From Erwinia pyrifoliae DSM 12163 (GTDB taxonomy: Bacteria; Pseudomonadota; Gammaproteobacteria; Enterobacterales; Enterobacteriaceae), in contig NC_017390.1 in the NCBI RefSeq assembly GCF_000026985.1, positions 1,044,048-1,108,047 of the forward strand: a stretch of 64,000 nucleotides of DNA, written 5' to 3'. The first letter of the stretch is position 1. Each line of letters begins with the position of its first letter. Positions 19,022 through 29,099 of the stretch are shown one piece after another. A program made the position numbers and the translations under genes. A model generated the notes under the pieces. It was not told the origin of the DNA, did no database searches, and worked only from the letters and a program-made list of their open reading frames with translations.

Positions 19022-21172
19022 TTACAGCGAGCAGGAGACACAGCCTTCGACCTCGGTGCCCTGCAGGGCCATCTGACGCAGACGAATGTAGTACAGCGTT
19101 TTAATGCCTTTCTTCCAGGCGTAAATTTGCGCACGATTGATATCGCGCGTGGTAGCGGTATCGCGGAAGAACAGCGTCAGCGACAGCCCCTGATCGACGT
19201 GGCGGGTGGCTTCGGCATAGGTATCGATAATCGCTTCCGGCCCGATATCATAGGCATCACGATACAATGCCTGATTATCGTTATTCATAAACGGGGCAGG
19301 ATAATAGACGCGGCCAGTCTTACCCTCTTTACGGATCTCAATGCGCGACACAATCGGGTGAATACTTGAGGTGGCGTGGTTGATATAGGAGATCGACCCG
19401 GTCGGCGGGATCGCCTGCAAATTCTGGTTGTACAGCCCGTGCTGCATCACCGCTTCTTTTAGCGCCTGCCACTGCTGCTGCGATGGGATAGCAATCCCGG
19501 CGTTGGCGAACAGCGCGGCGACCTGAGCAGTACGTGGATGCCAGCGTTGCCCGACATACTGGTTAAAATATTCGCCGCTGGCATAACGTGAATCCGCAAA
19601 GCCGCTAAAGGTGGTAGCACGTTCACGCGCCAGCTGGTTTGAGGTGCGCAGGGCGTGGTAAGTCACGGTGTAGAAATACATATTAGTGAAGTCCAGGCCC
19701 GCTTCGGATCCGTACTGAATACCTTCCCGCGCCAGGTAGCCGTGCAGGTTCATCTGCCCCAGGCCAATGGCGTGTGACTGCGCGTTGCCCTGTTCGATTG
19801 AAGGCACCGAATGGATATGGCTTTGATCGGATACGGCCGTCAGTCCGCGCACGGCGATCTCCACCGTGCGGGCAAAATCGGCAGAATCCATCGCATGGGC
19901 GACATTCAGCGAGCCGAGGTTGCAGGAAATATCCTTGCCGATGCGGCGATAGCTCAGGTCATCGTTATATTCGGTTGGGCTGTTGACCTGCAGAATTTCC
20001 GAGCACAGATTACTCATATTGATACGCCCGGGGACAGGATTCGCCCGGTTCACCGTATCTTCAAACATGATATAGGGATAACCGGACTCGAACTGGATCT
20101 CCGCCAGCGTCTGGAAAAATTCACGCGGGTTGATAAAGGTGCGGCGGATACGCGTATCGGCCAGCATCTCAGGGTACTTTTCGCTCATGCTGATATCGGC
20201 GAACGGCAAAGCATAAATTCGCTCAACGTCATACGGTGAAAACAGCGCCATCGGCTGGTTATCTTTGGCCAGCTGGAAGGTGATATCGGGGATCACCACG
20301 CCGAGCGACAGGGTTTTGATGCGGATTTTCTCGTCGGCGTTTTCGCGCTTGGTATCAAGGAAGTGCAGGATATCCGGGTGGTGCGCATGCAGATAAACCG
20401 CTCCCGCCCCCTGACGCGCCCCCAGCTGGTTAGCGTAGGAGAAAGCATCTTCCAGCATCTTCATCACCGGGATCACGCCGGAAGACTGGTTTTCAATGCG
20501 CTTAATTGGCGCACCGGCCTCACGCAGATTAGACAGCAGGAACGCCACGCCGCCGCCGCGCTTGGAGAGCTGCAGCGCCGAATTGACCGCACGACCAATC
20601 GATTCCATATTGTCTTCAATTCGCAGCAGGAAGCAGGAGACCAGCTCACCGCGCTGCTGCTTACCGCAGTTAAGGAAGGTGGGCGTTGCCGGCTGGAAGC
20701 GGCCGCTCAGAATTTCATCCGTCAGCGCCAGCGCCAGCGGCTGGTCACCTTTGGCTAACGTTAATGCCACCATACATACGCGTTCGGTAAAGCCTTCCAG
20801 ATAACGTTTGCCATCAAAGGTTTTCAACGTATAGCTGGTGTAAAACTTCCATGCGCCGAGGAATGTCTGGAAGCGGAAGCGGCGTGCAGCGGCCTGGGCG
20901 AACAGCGAACAGACAAACTCGAACGGATAGGCATTCAATACGCAAGCTTCGTAATAGCCTTCGGCCACCAGAAACTGCAGGCGCTCGGCGATGGAGTTAA
21001 ACTGAACGCTGTTGGGGATGACGTGTTGAATAAAGTACTGGCGCGCGGCTTCTCTGTCTTTTTCAAACTGAATATGGCCATTGTCGTCGTACAAATTGAG
21101 CATTGCATTGAGCGCGTGATAATCCGCCGTGCCCGCCGGGGCCTCTGGGAATGTGCTGTCTGTCGCTGCCAA
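19022..21172 (-). CDS. nrdE: Class Ib ribonucleotide reductase alpha subunit NrdE
   Basis: Catalytic subunit that reduces ribonucleoside diphosphates. The 716 residues (E. coli 714) lack an N-terminal ATP-cone, as expected for class Ib, and end in the redox tail GCVSCSL that accepts electrons from NrdH. Substrate-site blocks such as [25 protein letters not shown] and [11 protein letters not shown] are present. The start is a TTG at 21172: GGAG lies upstream, an in-frame TGA lies two codons before it and no ATG or GTG precedes the conserved [12 protein letters not shown] block. The nrdI frame overlaps its first 238 nt. Confidence 0.96.
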   Translation of the reverse strand: MAATDSTFPEAPAGTADYHALNAMLNLYDDNGHIQFEKDREAARQYFIQHVIPNSVQFNSIAERLQFLVAEGYYEACVLNAYPFEFVCSLFAQAAARRFRFQTFLGAWKFYTSYTLKTFDGKRYLEGFTERVCMVALTLAKGDQPLALALTDEILSGRFQPATPTFLNCGKQQRGELVSCFLLRIEDNMESIGRAVNSALQLSKRGGGVAFLLSNLREAGAPIKRIENQSSGVIPVMKMLEDAFSYANQLGARQGAGAVYLHAHHPDILHFLDTKRENADEKIRIKTLSLGVVIPDITFQLAKDNQPMALFSPYDVERIYALPFADISMSEKYPEMLADTRIRRTFINPREFFQTLAEIQFESGYPYIMFEDTVNRANPVPGRINMSNLCSEILQVNSPTEYNDDLSYRRIGKDISCNLGSLNVAHAMDSADFARTVEIAVRGLTAVSDQSHIHSVPSIEQGNAQSHAIGLGQMNLHGYLAREGIQYGSEAGLDFTNMYFYTVTYHALRTSNQLARERATTFSGFADSRYASGEYFNQYVGQRWHPRTAQVAALFANAGIAIPSQQQWQALKEAVMQHGLYNQNLQAIPPTGSISYINHATSSIHPIVSRIEIRKEGKTGRVYYPAPFMNNDNQALYRDAYDIGPEAIIDTYAEATRHVDQGLSLTLFFRDTATTRDINRAQIYAWKKGIKTLYYIRLRQMALQGTEVEGCVSCSL

Positions 21173-21555
21173 AATTCAGTTACTCCGTGGTAGACGTTAG
21201 CGATATCTTCAGAGGTACCCATTAGCTCAAAGCGATAGAGATAGGGTACCTGGCATTTTTGCGCAATGATTTCGCCAGCCAGGCAAAAAGCCTCGCCAAA
21301 GTTACGGTTACCAGCGGCAATCACGCCGTGGATAAGCTGACGATTATTGATGTTATTAAGAAACTGGATCACCTGTTTTGGCACCGCCCCATGACGCGTG
21401 CCGCCGCCGTAACTGGGCACCACCAGAATATAGGGTTCAGTGACCTGCAGCTGCTGCGCGCAATCCAGCGGAATACGGCGTGACGGCAGGTTTAAGCGCG
21501 CGATAAAACGGTGGGTGTTTTCTGACAGGCTGGAGAAGTAGACCAGCAAAGCCAT
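20935..21555 (-). CDS. nrdI: NrdI flavodoxin with a long overlapping C-terminal tail
   Basis: NrdI is a flavodoxin-like FMN protein that supplies oxidant to assemble the Mn-tyrosyl cofactor of NrdF. Residues 1-132 match remembered E. coli NrdI (136 aa), with flavodoxin blocks [31 protein letters not shown] and [14 protein letters not shown], ending near VTEFWQRQ. The usual stop is absent: the frame stays open about 74 more codons inside nrdE in another frame, giving about 206 residues with a Thr/Ser/Pro/Arg-rich tail. I chose the ATG at 21555, with GAGGG upstream. It starts 4 bp after nrdH. Confidence 0.88.
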   Translation of the reverse strand: MALLVYFSSLSENTHRFIARLNLPSRRIPLDCAQQLQVTEPYILVVPSYGGGTRHGAVPKQVIQFLNNINNRQLIHGVIAAGNRNFGEAFCLAGEIIAQKCQVPYLYRFELMGTSEDIANVYHGVTEFWQRQTAHSQRPRRARRIITRSMQCSICTTTMAIFSLKKTEKPRASTLFNTSSPTAFSLTPSPSACSFWWPKAITKLAY

Positions 21556-21559
21556 GCGG

Positions 21560-21811
21560 TTACCCTCGCACCGTTGCGGCATGGCTTAGCGCAAGAATTT
21601 TGTCCGGGCGAAAGCCGCTCCAGTGTTCTTGCTCAGCCACCACCACCGGTACCTGGCGATAACCTAACGATCTCAGCGTCTCGGCATGTGCCGGTTCGTG
21701 GTCGAGGTTGATCAGTTGATAATCAATCCCTTTCTTGTCCAGGGCATTTTTTGTGGCGTTGCACTGGACACAGTTATCTTTAGTGTAAATAATAATGCGC
21801 ATGATTCGCAT
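21560..21811 (-). CDS. nrdH: NrdH glutaredoxin-like electron donor
   Basis: It is the dedicated reductant of NrdE, thioredoxin-like in activity and glutaredoxin-like in sequence. The 83 residues have active site CVQC (Cys14-Cys17 in DNCVQC) and the family motif WSGFRPD (about 64-70). Two in-frame ATGs compete: 21811 has AAGG at a good distance, while 21802 gives the E. coli-like N-terminus. I kept the first. It heads nrdHIEF, and two NrdR-box candidates lie upstream. Confidence 0.93.
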   Translation of the reverse strand: MRIMRIIIYTKDNCVQCNATKNALDKKGIDYQLINLDHEPAHAETLRSLGYRQVPVVVAEQEHWSGFRPDKILALSHAATVRG

Positions 21812-22318
21812 TTACCTTTTTGGCCGGGAGGTTATTCATTTTGGCTCCCACTCAGTGGGTGTGATTTACCAGTAATACACATCATATAGCGTATTTTTCT
21901 TGTTCTAAATACTAGATATAGCATCTGCGGATTGCAACCATACAAATTTCAGGTCATCAGGTTTTTCTTGCACCATCCCGACCAAGTGCTTCTGGCACAA
22001 GCCTTCAGCGTGGAAAAATAAGCGAAAAAAATCTGCGTTAGCTTGTGGCTGCCGGGCCGCAGCCGGTGAATACGGCATCGGCGCGCCCGCAATAAGCACG
22101 GCAAAAATTACTTCCTGAAGCGTTTTCAGTATCGATGCCGTTGACGTCATGCAGCCAAATCCCCCAAATATTTGTTACTTTGTGCGGAAATCGACTATCA
22201 GTTACAGGACTGGCTCAGATTGTGCCGCCTGAGGGGCGGCGTTTATGGATTATTCCGAAAGCCCAGGAGGCAAAGCCTGTTGTAAGGTTCACGGGTTTGC
22301 AGACTGAGAGGAACAAGC
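21812..22318. other. nrdH-ygaC divergent intergenic region
   Basis: The 507 bp separate the divergent nrdH and ygaC; E. coli has ygaM here, of which I see no trace. It contains the NrdR-box pair, and near ygaC a GC hairpin GCCGCC (22224-22229) / GGCGGC (22235-22240) followed by GTTTAT. A minus-strand 81-codon frame (21905-22150) overlaps the NrdR box and matches nothing I know. A Fur site is expected from E. coli ygaC, but I did not identify one. Confidence 0.55.
21879..21926 (-). promoter_or_regulatory. Paired NrdR-box candidates upstream of nrdH
   Basis: Two 16-bp sites resemble the NrdR consensus ACACWATATATWGTGT. Box 1, ACATCATATAGCGTAT, is at 21879-21894. Box 2, ACTAGATATAGCATCT, is at 21911-21926. 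Starts are 32 bp apart, which is three helical turns, the spacing known for NrdR pairs. Box 1 matches at about 11 of 16 positions, box 2 at about 8. They lie 68-115 bp before nrdH. NrdR represses ribonucleotide reductase genes when dATP is high. Confidence 0.6.
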
Positions 22319-22654
22319 ATGTATTTACGGCCTGATGAGGTAGCGCGCGTTTTGGAAAAAGTGGGGTTTGAAATGGATACGATAACCACCAAAACCTACG
22401 GTTATCGTCGCGGTGAAGACTATGTTTATGTCAACCGTGAAGCGCGCCTTGGTCGTACCGCGCTGGTCATCCACCCCACGCTTAAAGAGAGAAGCCAGGC
22501 CATCGCTACTGCGGCCTCAGAGGTGAAAACCTGCGATCACTATGTCCGTTTCCCGATGTATCTGGCCGGTGAGGCCAACGATCACTACGGTATTCCCCAC
22601 GGTTTCAGTTCCCGCATGGCGTTGGAGCGTTATCTGGAGCGCATGTTCGGTTAA
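22319..22654 (+). CDS. ygaC: YgaC-family protein (DUF2002)
   Basis: Small conserved protein of unknown function, 111 residues (E. coli 114). The match is clear from the first residues ([17 protein letters not shown]) through [33 protein letters not shown] and the end block [19 protein letters not shown]. coli ygaC is Fur-regulated; no Fur box was identified here. The ribosome site GAGAGGAA precedes the ATG. Its presumed terminator hairpin (about 22656-22689) directly abuts an IS element, so the 3' end may have changed. Confidence 0.92.
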   Translation: MYLRPDEVARVLEKVGFEMDTITTKTYGYRRGEDYVYVNREARLGRTALVIHPTLKERSQAIATAASEVKTCDHYVRFPMYLAGEANDHYGIPHGFSSRMALERYLERMFG

Positions 22655-22761
22655 TGTCCCCCTCCTTCGATTTCCTGAATCGGAGGGACTGAAGTGGTTT
22701 ACTGAATTTGGCCATCTGAACAGAGGTGATATGCTCACCTCAGAACAACACAGGTGCTCCA

Positions 22762-23930
<1,169 letters not shown>

Positions 23931-24115
23931 CCACTTCACAAAAAGGAGCTTAAAGGCATGCGCACTCAAAATACACGCAGATTATTTCCCATTTGATGGC
24001 TGAATAACCCGCTAATTAACCGTTGTATTCCGCCGCTGGTATGTACGGGTAAATAATGAAAACTTACCCGGTCAGGCTTAGACTGTCAGCATACAGGACT
24101 CAGGCAGGAATAATG

Positions 24116-24538
24116 ATGAAACGGCCGATCGCAGCGCTGATAGCGGCGTGGATGTTAACGGGGTGTGCAACCATCGTCTCCAGCGAGACGCAGGATGTCA
24201 CGCTGCAAACCCAGCCCCCCGGGGTGAAATTTGTGGTGCAGGACGAGAGCGGTAAAGCGGTAGCAGAAGGCTATACGCCAAAAACCGTGACGCTGGAAAA
24301 GTCTAACGGCAACTACTTCGGTAAGAAAAAGTATCTGGTCATGCTGGAGCGTGCCGGCTATGTGCCGCAGACGCTGCCGCTGAAAGAGAGCGCGAACCTG
24401 TGGTATTTGCTGGGCAATATTCCACTGCTTGGGTTCCCTGGCTGGCTGGTGGTTGACCCGTTCTATGGCGGGATGTACAAAATAGAGCCTCCGCGCCTGC
24501 AGGTCGTGATGAGCCGGGTCGGCGCTCGCGGAGCCTGA
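24116..24538 (+). CDS. Predicted lipoprotein, PEGA-like
   Basis: The 141 residues have a signal peptide and lipobox (MLTGCAT, Cys17 lipidated). The mature part CATIVSSETQDVTLQTQPPGVKF and later YTPKTVTLEKS resemble PEGA-type carbohydrate- or wall-associated lipoproteins, so a surface or periplasmic role is likely but unproven. The C-terminal third is Trp/Pro/Gly rich (LWYLLGNIPLLGFPGWLVVDPFYGGMYKI). I chose the ATG at 24116 for its spacing to AGGA; 24113 is equally possible. It lies alone between the IS element and the convergent speG. Confidence 0.7.
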   Translation: MKRPIAALIAAWMLTGCATIVSSETQDVTLQTQPPGVKFVVQDESGKAVAEGYTPKTVTLEKSNGNYFGKKKYLVMLERAGYVPQTLPLKESANLWYLLGNIPLLGFPGWLVVDPFYGGMYKIEPPRLQVVMSRVGARGA

Positions 24539-24552
24539 TGATTAAACCAGGC

Positions 24553-24572
24553 CTGGCCGGATTTCCGGCCAG
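24553..24572. terminator. Hairpin between lipoprotein gene and speG
   Basis: A perfect 8-bp stem CTGGCCGG (24553-24560) / CCGGCCAG (24565-24572) with loop ATTT lies between the convergent stops at 24538 and 24574. It could serve both transcripts, though neither side has a long U run. Confidence 0.6.
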
Positions 24573-24573
24573 C

Positions 24574-25140
24574 TTACTGTGCGGTGGGTTGTACCATGCC
24601 CTGTGCGGGTTTGTAACGCTCCAGAAACTGTGGCTGGAAGATGCACATACGGATGGTGTTACGGTATTCACCGTTAATAAAGAACTCGTGGATTAACTCG
24701 CCTTCCACCTCAAAGCCCAGCTTGCGATAGATGTGAATCGCCTTTTCGTTCTCTTTATCGACAATCAGGTAAAGCTTGTAGAGATTCAGTACCGAGAAGC
24801 CATAATCCATTGCCATCTTGACCGCCTGACTGGCCAGTCCTTTGCCCTGATGACTGGGGGCGATGATAATCTGAAACTCCGCCCGGCGGTGAATATGATT
24901 AATTTCCACCAGTTCTACCAGCCCCGCATTGCTGCCGGCATGCTCCACCACAAAACGCCGCTCGCTTTGGTCGTGAATGTGCTTGTCATAGAGATCTGAC
25001 AGCTCCACAAAAGCTTCATAGGGTTCTTCAAACCAGTAGCGCATCACGCTGGCGTTATTATCCAGCTGGTGGACAAACCGCAGATCTTCCCGTTCCAGCG
25101 GGCGCAGTGTAACGTCGTGGTCAACAAATTTGGCACACAT
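24574..25140 (-). CDS. speG: Spermidine N1-acetyltransferase
   Basis: Acetylates spermidine and spermine to limit polyamine toxicity. The 188 residues (E. coli 186) match from [20 protein letters not shown] onward. GNAT motif A with acetyl-CoA loop is [20 protein letters not shown], and motif B is [23 protein letters not shown] chose the ATG at 25140, preceded by AGGAAG, in preference to a longer frame starting in unconserved sequence. Monocistronic. Confidence 0.96.
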   Translation of the reverse strand: MCAKFVDHDVTLRPLEREDLRFVHQLDNNASVMRYWFEEPYEAFVELSDLYDKHIHDQSERRFVVEHAGSNAGLVELVEINHIHRRAEFQIIIAPSHQGKGLASQAVKMAMDYGFSVLNLYKLYLIVDKENEKAIHIYRKLGFEVEGELIHEFFINGEYRNTIRMCIFQPQFLERYKPAQGMVQPTAQ

Positions 25141-25198
25141 AACTCTTCCTGTTTGCAGATGCTGTATTGCCCGCCAAGTATAGTGTTTTGCCGGCAGC

Positions 25199-25222
25199 AA
25201 AAAAACGCGCCGGACGGCGCGT
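25199..25222 (-). terminator. tsx terminator
   Basis: ACGCGCC (25205-25211) / GGCGCGT (25216-25222) with loop GGAC is followed on the minus strand by a run of seven T (complement of 25199-25205). It lies 39 bp past the tsx stop. This is a strong intrinsic terminator. Confidence 0.9.
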
Positions 25223-25260
25223 TGAGCTGTTGGCGTCTTTATCGTGCGCCTTGCCGGCGA

Positions 25261-26127
25261 TCAGAAGTTATAGCCAACCACCAGGTAGTAGCCGAAGCCG
25301 GTGGATTTCACGGTGAAATCCCCGCCGCCGAAGTTCTGTACCACGCCGTCGTTCCACTGTCCGCCGTTGTGGAAGTAACGCGCAACAAACGAGTAGTGCC
25401 AGTGGTCGTAGCCGAGAGAAAGAATATGACTGGAGGCGATGGCATTGCTGGTGCGTGCCGGCCGGGCGTTATCGCCAAGGTTGGAACCCCAGTCAAAGTT
25501 GGTGAAGCCAATATAGCTCAGATTACCGCCCCACAGGGTGGTGAGCGGCACAAGGTATTTCACTTTGAAGCGGTAGCCGTCCCAGCTGTCCTCGTTAGTT
25601 GCGCCGTAGTTTTCCCACTGATATTTCGCATACAGGTTCAGCGACAGGCCAATGTCAGAATGGGTATCGATGTCGGTGCCCAGCCCCATATACCAGGTAT
25701 TTTGGCGGTTGGCTTTATTATCGCCCATATCGTAGACGTAGTTGTTGGCGAAATACCACTCTTTGAACGGGCCAAAGCCCAGCTGGGTGCCGGTCAGTTT
25801 ATCGATAGAGAAGCGTGGTTCGATCTCCATAAAGAACGGGGAACCGTCATCCCACGCGCCTGTGTCATTACCGTTGCCGGTGCCAAAGAATTTCGGCACA
25901 TCGATATAGCCGTAAAAATCAAACCAGTCTTTATGCGCAAAGGCTTCGTATTCAAGATACACATCGTTACTCAGCTTGGGTCCGAAGCGGGTGTGATAGC
26001 TGCCCACCACGTTAACGCTCTGATGCCACCAGTCTGAAACGTATTCGGCGTTACCGGTTTCAGCGGCTGAGGATTGCGTATAAGAGAGCGCGGCCAGCGC
26101 TCCGGCGATCATTATTTTATATTTCAT
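25261..26127 (-). CDS. tsx: Nucleoside-specific outer membrane channel Tsx
   Basis: Beta-barrel pore for nucleosides and deoxynucleosides, and a known receptor for phages and colicin K in E. coli. The 288 residues (E. coli 294) begin with a signal peptide ([21 protein letters not shown]). Diagnostic blocks are [51 protein letters not shown] and the terminal barrel strand LVVGYNF ending in Phe. Monocistronic. A perfect CRP palindrome lies upstream, consistent with CRP/CytR control of tsx. Confidence 0.96.
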   Translation of the reverse strand: MKYKIMIAGALAALSYTQSSAAETGNAEYVSDWWHQSVNVVGSYHTRFGPKLSNDVYLEYEAFAHKDWFDFYGYIDVPKFFGTGNGNDTGAWDDGSPFFMEIEPRFSIDKLTGTQLGFGPFKEWYFANNYVYDMGDNKANRQNTWYMGLGTDIDTHSDIGLSLNLYAKYQWENYGATNEDSWDGYRFKVKYLVPLTTLWGGNLSYIGFTNFDWGSNLGDNARPARTSNAIASSHILSLGYDHWHYSFVARYFHNGGQWNDGVVQNFGGGDFTVKSTGFGYYLVVGYNF

Positions 26128-26580
26128 TCGTGCTTTTCACATGCTCAGTGACCTGTCTGGCAGCTATCGTTCAGGTCGGGTTGCCGCTTCTACAGGCGAA
26201 AATGGGTGGTTACAGCTGTGGCGAAAACACCCGCTTAAATGCTGCGGCAGTGTGCCGCTATCAGCGCTCTAGCAAATAGGTATCACTCGCGCTTGTCAAA
26301 GTCTGTTTCATTTCAATTTAGTTAAAGTGTGACTTTAATCACAAAAAAACCATGCAGAGTGAACTTTATCGCTATGGTGCTATTGAGAAGATTTTTTCTC
26401 AGGGTAAACGGTTGCCTGGTCATGAATGGGCAAATCGCGCCGCTTTAGTTACTGACCCTATCGATCTGGTTGCGCACCGAACGCGCTAAATAATAAGGTT
26501 TTCTTATAAAATAAAGGCCTGGATTGCTGACTGACAGCCAGCCGCCGTCGCGATGGGCGCGCCGACTTGGCCCGTTACTG
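26128..26580. other. flhE-tsx intergenic region
   Basis: The 453 bp hold the tsx leader and promoter on the right-hand side of tsx, including the CRP site at 26328-26343, and the sequence after flhE. AT-rich blocks occur at about 26320-26400 and 26490-26520. I see no other gene or clear terminator for flhE. Confidence 0.5.
26328..26343. promoter_or_regulatory. CRP-binding site upstream of tsx
   Basis: TGTGA (26328-26332), six bases, TCACA (26339-26343): an exact match to both half-sites of the CRP consensus. Its centre lies about 208 bp before the tsx start codon, so the promoter it serves probably has a long 5' leader, or it acts as an upstream site in a CRP-CytR array. Confidence 0.75.
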
Positions 26581-26997
26581 CTATCGCGCGCTGGTGCGGT
26601 AGTTGACGGTCAGATGATTATTGAGGATGGTGAGTACCGGATCCAGTGGTCCCCGCGTCACCGTGGTATAGACAAAGCGGAAAGGGCCGTCGGCGGGAAA
26701 TGACGACGGCAACGCCTGCTCACCGGACAGCGCGGGCAACGCCATACAGCGCCCCCGGCTGCATAACGTTATTTTCAGGCCAGGCGGTGGAGCGCTGTCG
26801 GGGGTAATGCGCCATGCTACCCGTGCGACCACGGCCGATGTGGGAAGCGGCCCGCCAGGCTGTAGCTGGCGACTGGTGATTTCCTGCTGACCGCGAGCAA
26901 TCACGCCGCCGAAGCTCTGACGGCTCCAGGAACCGCTGTGGCTGGCGTGCACGGCAAGCGGCAGGATCAGCAGCAGGGCAGGCAGCACGCTTTTCAC
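26581..26997 (-). CDS. flhE: Flagellar protein FlhE
   Basis: Periplasmic protein of the flhBAE operon; in Salmonella and E. coli it prevents proton leak through the flagellar export gate. The 138 residues have a signal peptide (MKSVLPALLLILPLAVHASH) and blocks SGSWSRQSFGGVIARGQ and TRGPLDPVLTILNNHLTVNYR typical of FlhE. A cysteine pair (CSRGRC) may form a disulfide. Its start overlaps the flhA stop by 4 bp; last gene of the leftward operon. Confidence 0.93.
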   Translation of the reverse strand: MKSVLPALLLILPLAVHASHSGSWSRQSFGGVIARGQQEITSRQLQPGGPLPTSAVVARVAWRITPDSAPPPGLKITLCSRGRCMALPALSGEQALPSSFPADGPFRFVYTTVTRGPLDPVLTILNNHLTVNYRTSAR

Positions 26998-29099
26998 GAC
27001 TGGCCGCCTATCATCCAGGTCATGCGCACATTACGCTGGCTGTTTATCTCCTGACTTGACAGCACCACCAGCTGCGGGAAGATGCGCCGCAAATAGCGTG
27101 ACAGCATCAGGCGCAGAGAGGGGTTAACCAGCAGCACCGGCGGGGCTCCAATGCCTTCCTGATGTTGCAGAGCCAGTCCGGTCTGCTTCATCAGGTTTTC
27201 CGCAATACCCGGCTCAATGGCGCTGCCGCTTTGTGTGGCCTGCACCAGCAGTTGTTCCAGTGACAGATCCAGCCCAATCACCTGAATGTCGTCATCAGCG
27301 GTAAACCACTGATGGGTGATTGAGCGCGCCAGGCGCACGCGCACGCGGGCGGTTAATTCATCGGCATCACTCTGCGCGCTGGCAAATTCGGCCAGCGTGT
27401 CGATGATGGTGCGCATGTCGCGGATGGCAATACGTTCGGCCAGCAGGTTTTGCAGCACCTTATGCAGCGTGGTCAGCGAGATCACGCCAGGTATCAGGTC
27501 TTCGACCAGCTTAGGTGACTGTTTGGTCAGCTGGTCAAGCAGCTGTTGCGCTTCCTGGCGGCCAAACAGCTCTTCGGTATGGATGCTGATCAGATGATTC
27601 AGATGGGTGGCGACCACCGAACTGGGATCGACCACGGTATAGCCCAAAGTTTGTGCCAGCTCGCGCTGCACTTCATCGATCCACAGAGCGGGTAAGCCAA
27701 ATGTCGGTTCCACGCAGGCCGTGCCCGGTACGTCACCTTCCGCACAGCCCGGGTTGATCGCCATAAAGCGTTCCGGTATCACTTCGCCGCGACCGATCTC
27801 AACGCCTTTGAGCAAGATGCTGTAGGAGGTGGGAGAGAGATCGAGGTTATCGCGAATATGCACCGGCGGCGGCAGAAAGCCCATCTGCTGGGCAAACTTT
27901 TTACGGATACCGCGCACGCGCGTCAACAGCTGGCCCTGCTGTTCCTGATCGACCATCGGGATCAGCCGGTAGCCGACCTCCAGCCCGAGCACGTCCTCCA
28001 TCTGCACGTCAGACCAGGTGGCTTCATTGACCTGTGCCGCTTCGGCTTCGGCCCGCGCTTTATCTTCCGCTAATTCCGTCGGGCTTCCGGGACGTGCGCC
28101 TGTCTGGCCTTCACGGCCGCGCAGCCACCAGGCGATGCCCAGCAGCACGGCGGTAAACAGTAAAAACACCATGTTTGGCATGCCGGGGATCAGACCGAGC
28201 AGGCCGATCACCCCCGCTGCCAGCAAGATAACGCGTGGCGAGCTGAACAGCTGGCCGATCATCTGCTCGCCAACATCCTGCTCGTTGACCACACGCGTGA
28301 CCACCACGCCGGCAGCGGTAGAGATCACCAGCCCCGGGATCTGCGCGACCAGGCCGTCGCCGATGGTCAGCAGCGTATAGGTTTCTGCCGCCATTCCCGC
28401 CGACATATCATGCTGCATAATACCAATCATCAGACCGCCCAGCACGTTGATCACCATGATCATCAGCCCGGCAATCGCGTCACCGCGCACAAACTTACTG
28501 GCACCGTCCATCGAACCGTAGAAATCGGCTTCCTGCGTGACTTCCTGGCGGCGGCGCTTGGCTTCCTCTTCGCCAATCAGTCCGGCGTTGAGATCGGCAT
28601 CTATCGCCATCTGTTTGCCCGGCATCCCGTCCAGCGTGAAGCGAGCACCCACTTCGGCGATGCGCCCGGCACCCTTGGTGATGACCATAAAGTTAATGAT
28701 GATCAGGATAATGAAGACGATAATCCCGATGGCAAAATTACCCCCTACCAGGAAGTTACCAAAGGCTTCAACAACGTGGCCAGCGGCAGCGGTTCCGGTG
28801 TGGCCATCCATCAGGATCACACGCGTTGAAGCCACGTTAAGCGCCAGGCGCAACAGCGTGGAGAACAGCAGCACCGTCGGAAATGCCGAGAACTCCAGCG
28901 TCTTCTGGGTGAACATTGCCACCAGCAGGATCATGATCGACAGCACGATATTGAAGGTGAACAGCAGATCCAGCACGAAGGCTGGCAGCGGCAGGATCAT
29001 CATTGCCAGGATCGTCATAATCAGCACAGGGCCGGCGAGAACTTGCCACTGCGTGTCTTTCATCTTCGGTAAACGTAACCGGGCGGCTAGATTGGCCAT
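26994..29099 (-). CDS. flhA: Flagellar export gate FlhA
   Basis: Large membrane component of the type III export apparatus that couples proton flow and docks chaperone-substrate complexes. The 701 residues (E. coli 692) have an N-terminal membrane part of about eight helices (1-325), the FHIPEP-family signature RIAEVGARFTLDGMPGKQMAIDADLNAGLI, then a linker and cytosolic FlhA-C domain (about 350-690). I chose the ATG at 29099, which overlaps the flhB stop by one base; a GTG lies one codon upstream. Confidence 0.97.
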   Translation of the reverse strand: MANLAARLRLPKMKDTQWQVLAGPVLIMTILAMMILPLPAFVLDLLFTFNIVLSIMILLVAMFTQKTLEFSAFPTVLLFSTLLRLALNVASTRVILMDGHTGTAAAGHVVEAFGNFLVGGNFAIGIIVFIILIIINFMVITKGAGRIAEVGARFTLDGMPGKQMAIDADLNAGLIGEEEAKRRRQEVTQEADFYGSMDGASKFVRGDAIAGLMIMVINVLGGLMIGIMQHDMSAGMAAETYTLLTIGDGLVAQIPGLVISTAAGVVVTRVVNEQDVGEQMIGQLFSSPRVILLAAGVIGLLGLIPGMPNMVFLLFTAVLLGIAWWLRGREGQTGARPGSPTELAEDKARAEAEAAQVNEATWSDVQMEDVLGLEVGYRLIPMVDQEQQGQLLTRVRGIRKKFAQQMGFLPPPVHIRDNLDLSPTSYSILLKGVEIGRGEVIPERFMAINPGCAEGDVPGTACVEPTFGLPALWIDEVQRELAQTLGYTVVDPSSVVATHLNHLISIHTEELFGRQEAQQLLDQLTKQSPKLVEDLIPGVISLTTLHKVLQNLLAERIAIRDMRTIIDTLAEFASAQSDADELTARVRVRLARSITHQWFTADDDIQVIGLDLSLEQLLVQATQSGSAIEPGIAENLMKQTGLALQHQEGIGAPPVLLVNPSLRLMLSRYLRRIFPQLVVLSSQEINSQRNVRMTWMIGGQS

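Noticed and set aside
21905-22150. 81-codon minus-strand frame upstream of nrdH
   Set aside because: Overlaps the NrdR-box candidate, no recognisable domain, no clear ribosome site. Also not similar to remembered YgaM.
25069-26037. 322-codon plus-strand frame across speG and tsx
   Set aside because: It lies antisense to two clear genes and matches nothing known; a shadow of G+C-rich codon bias.
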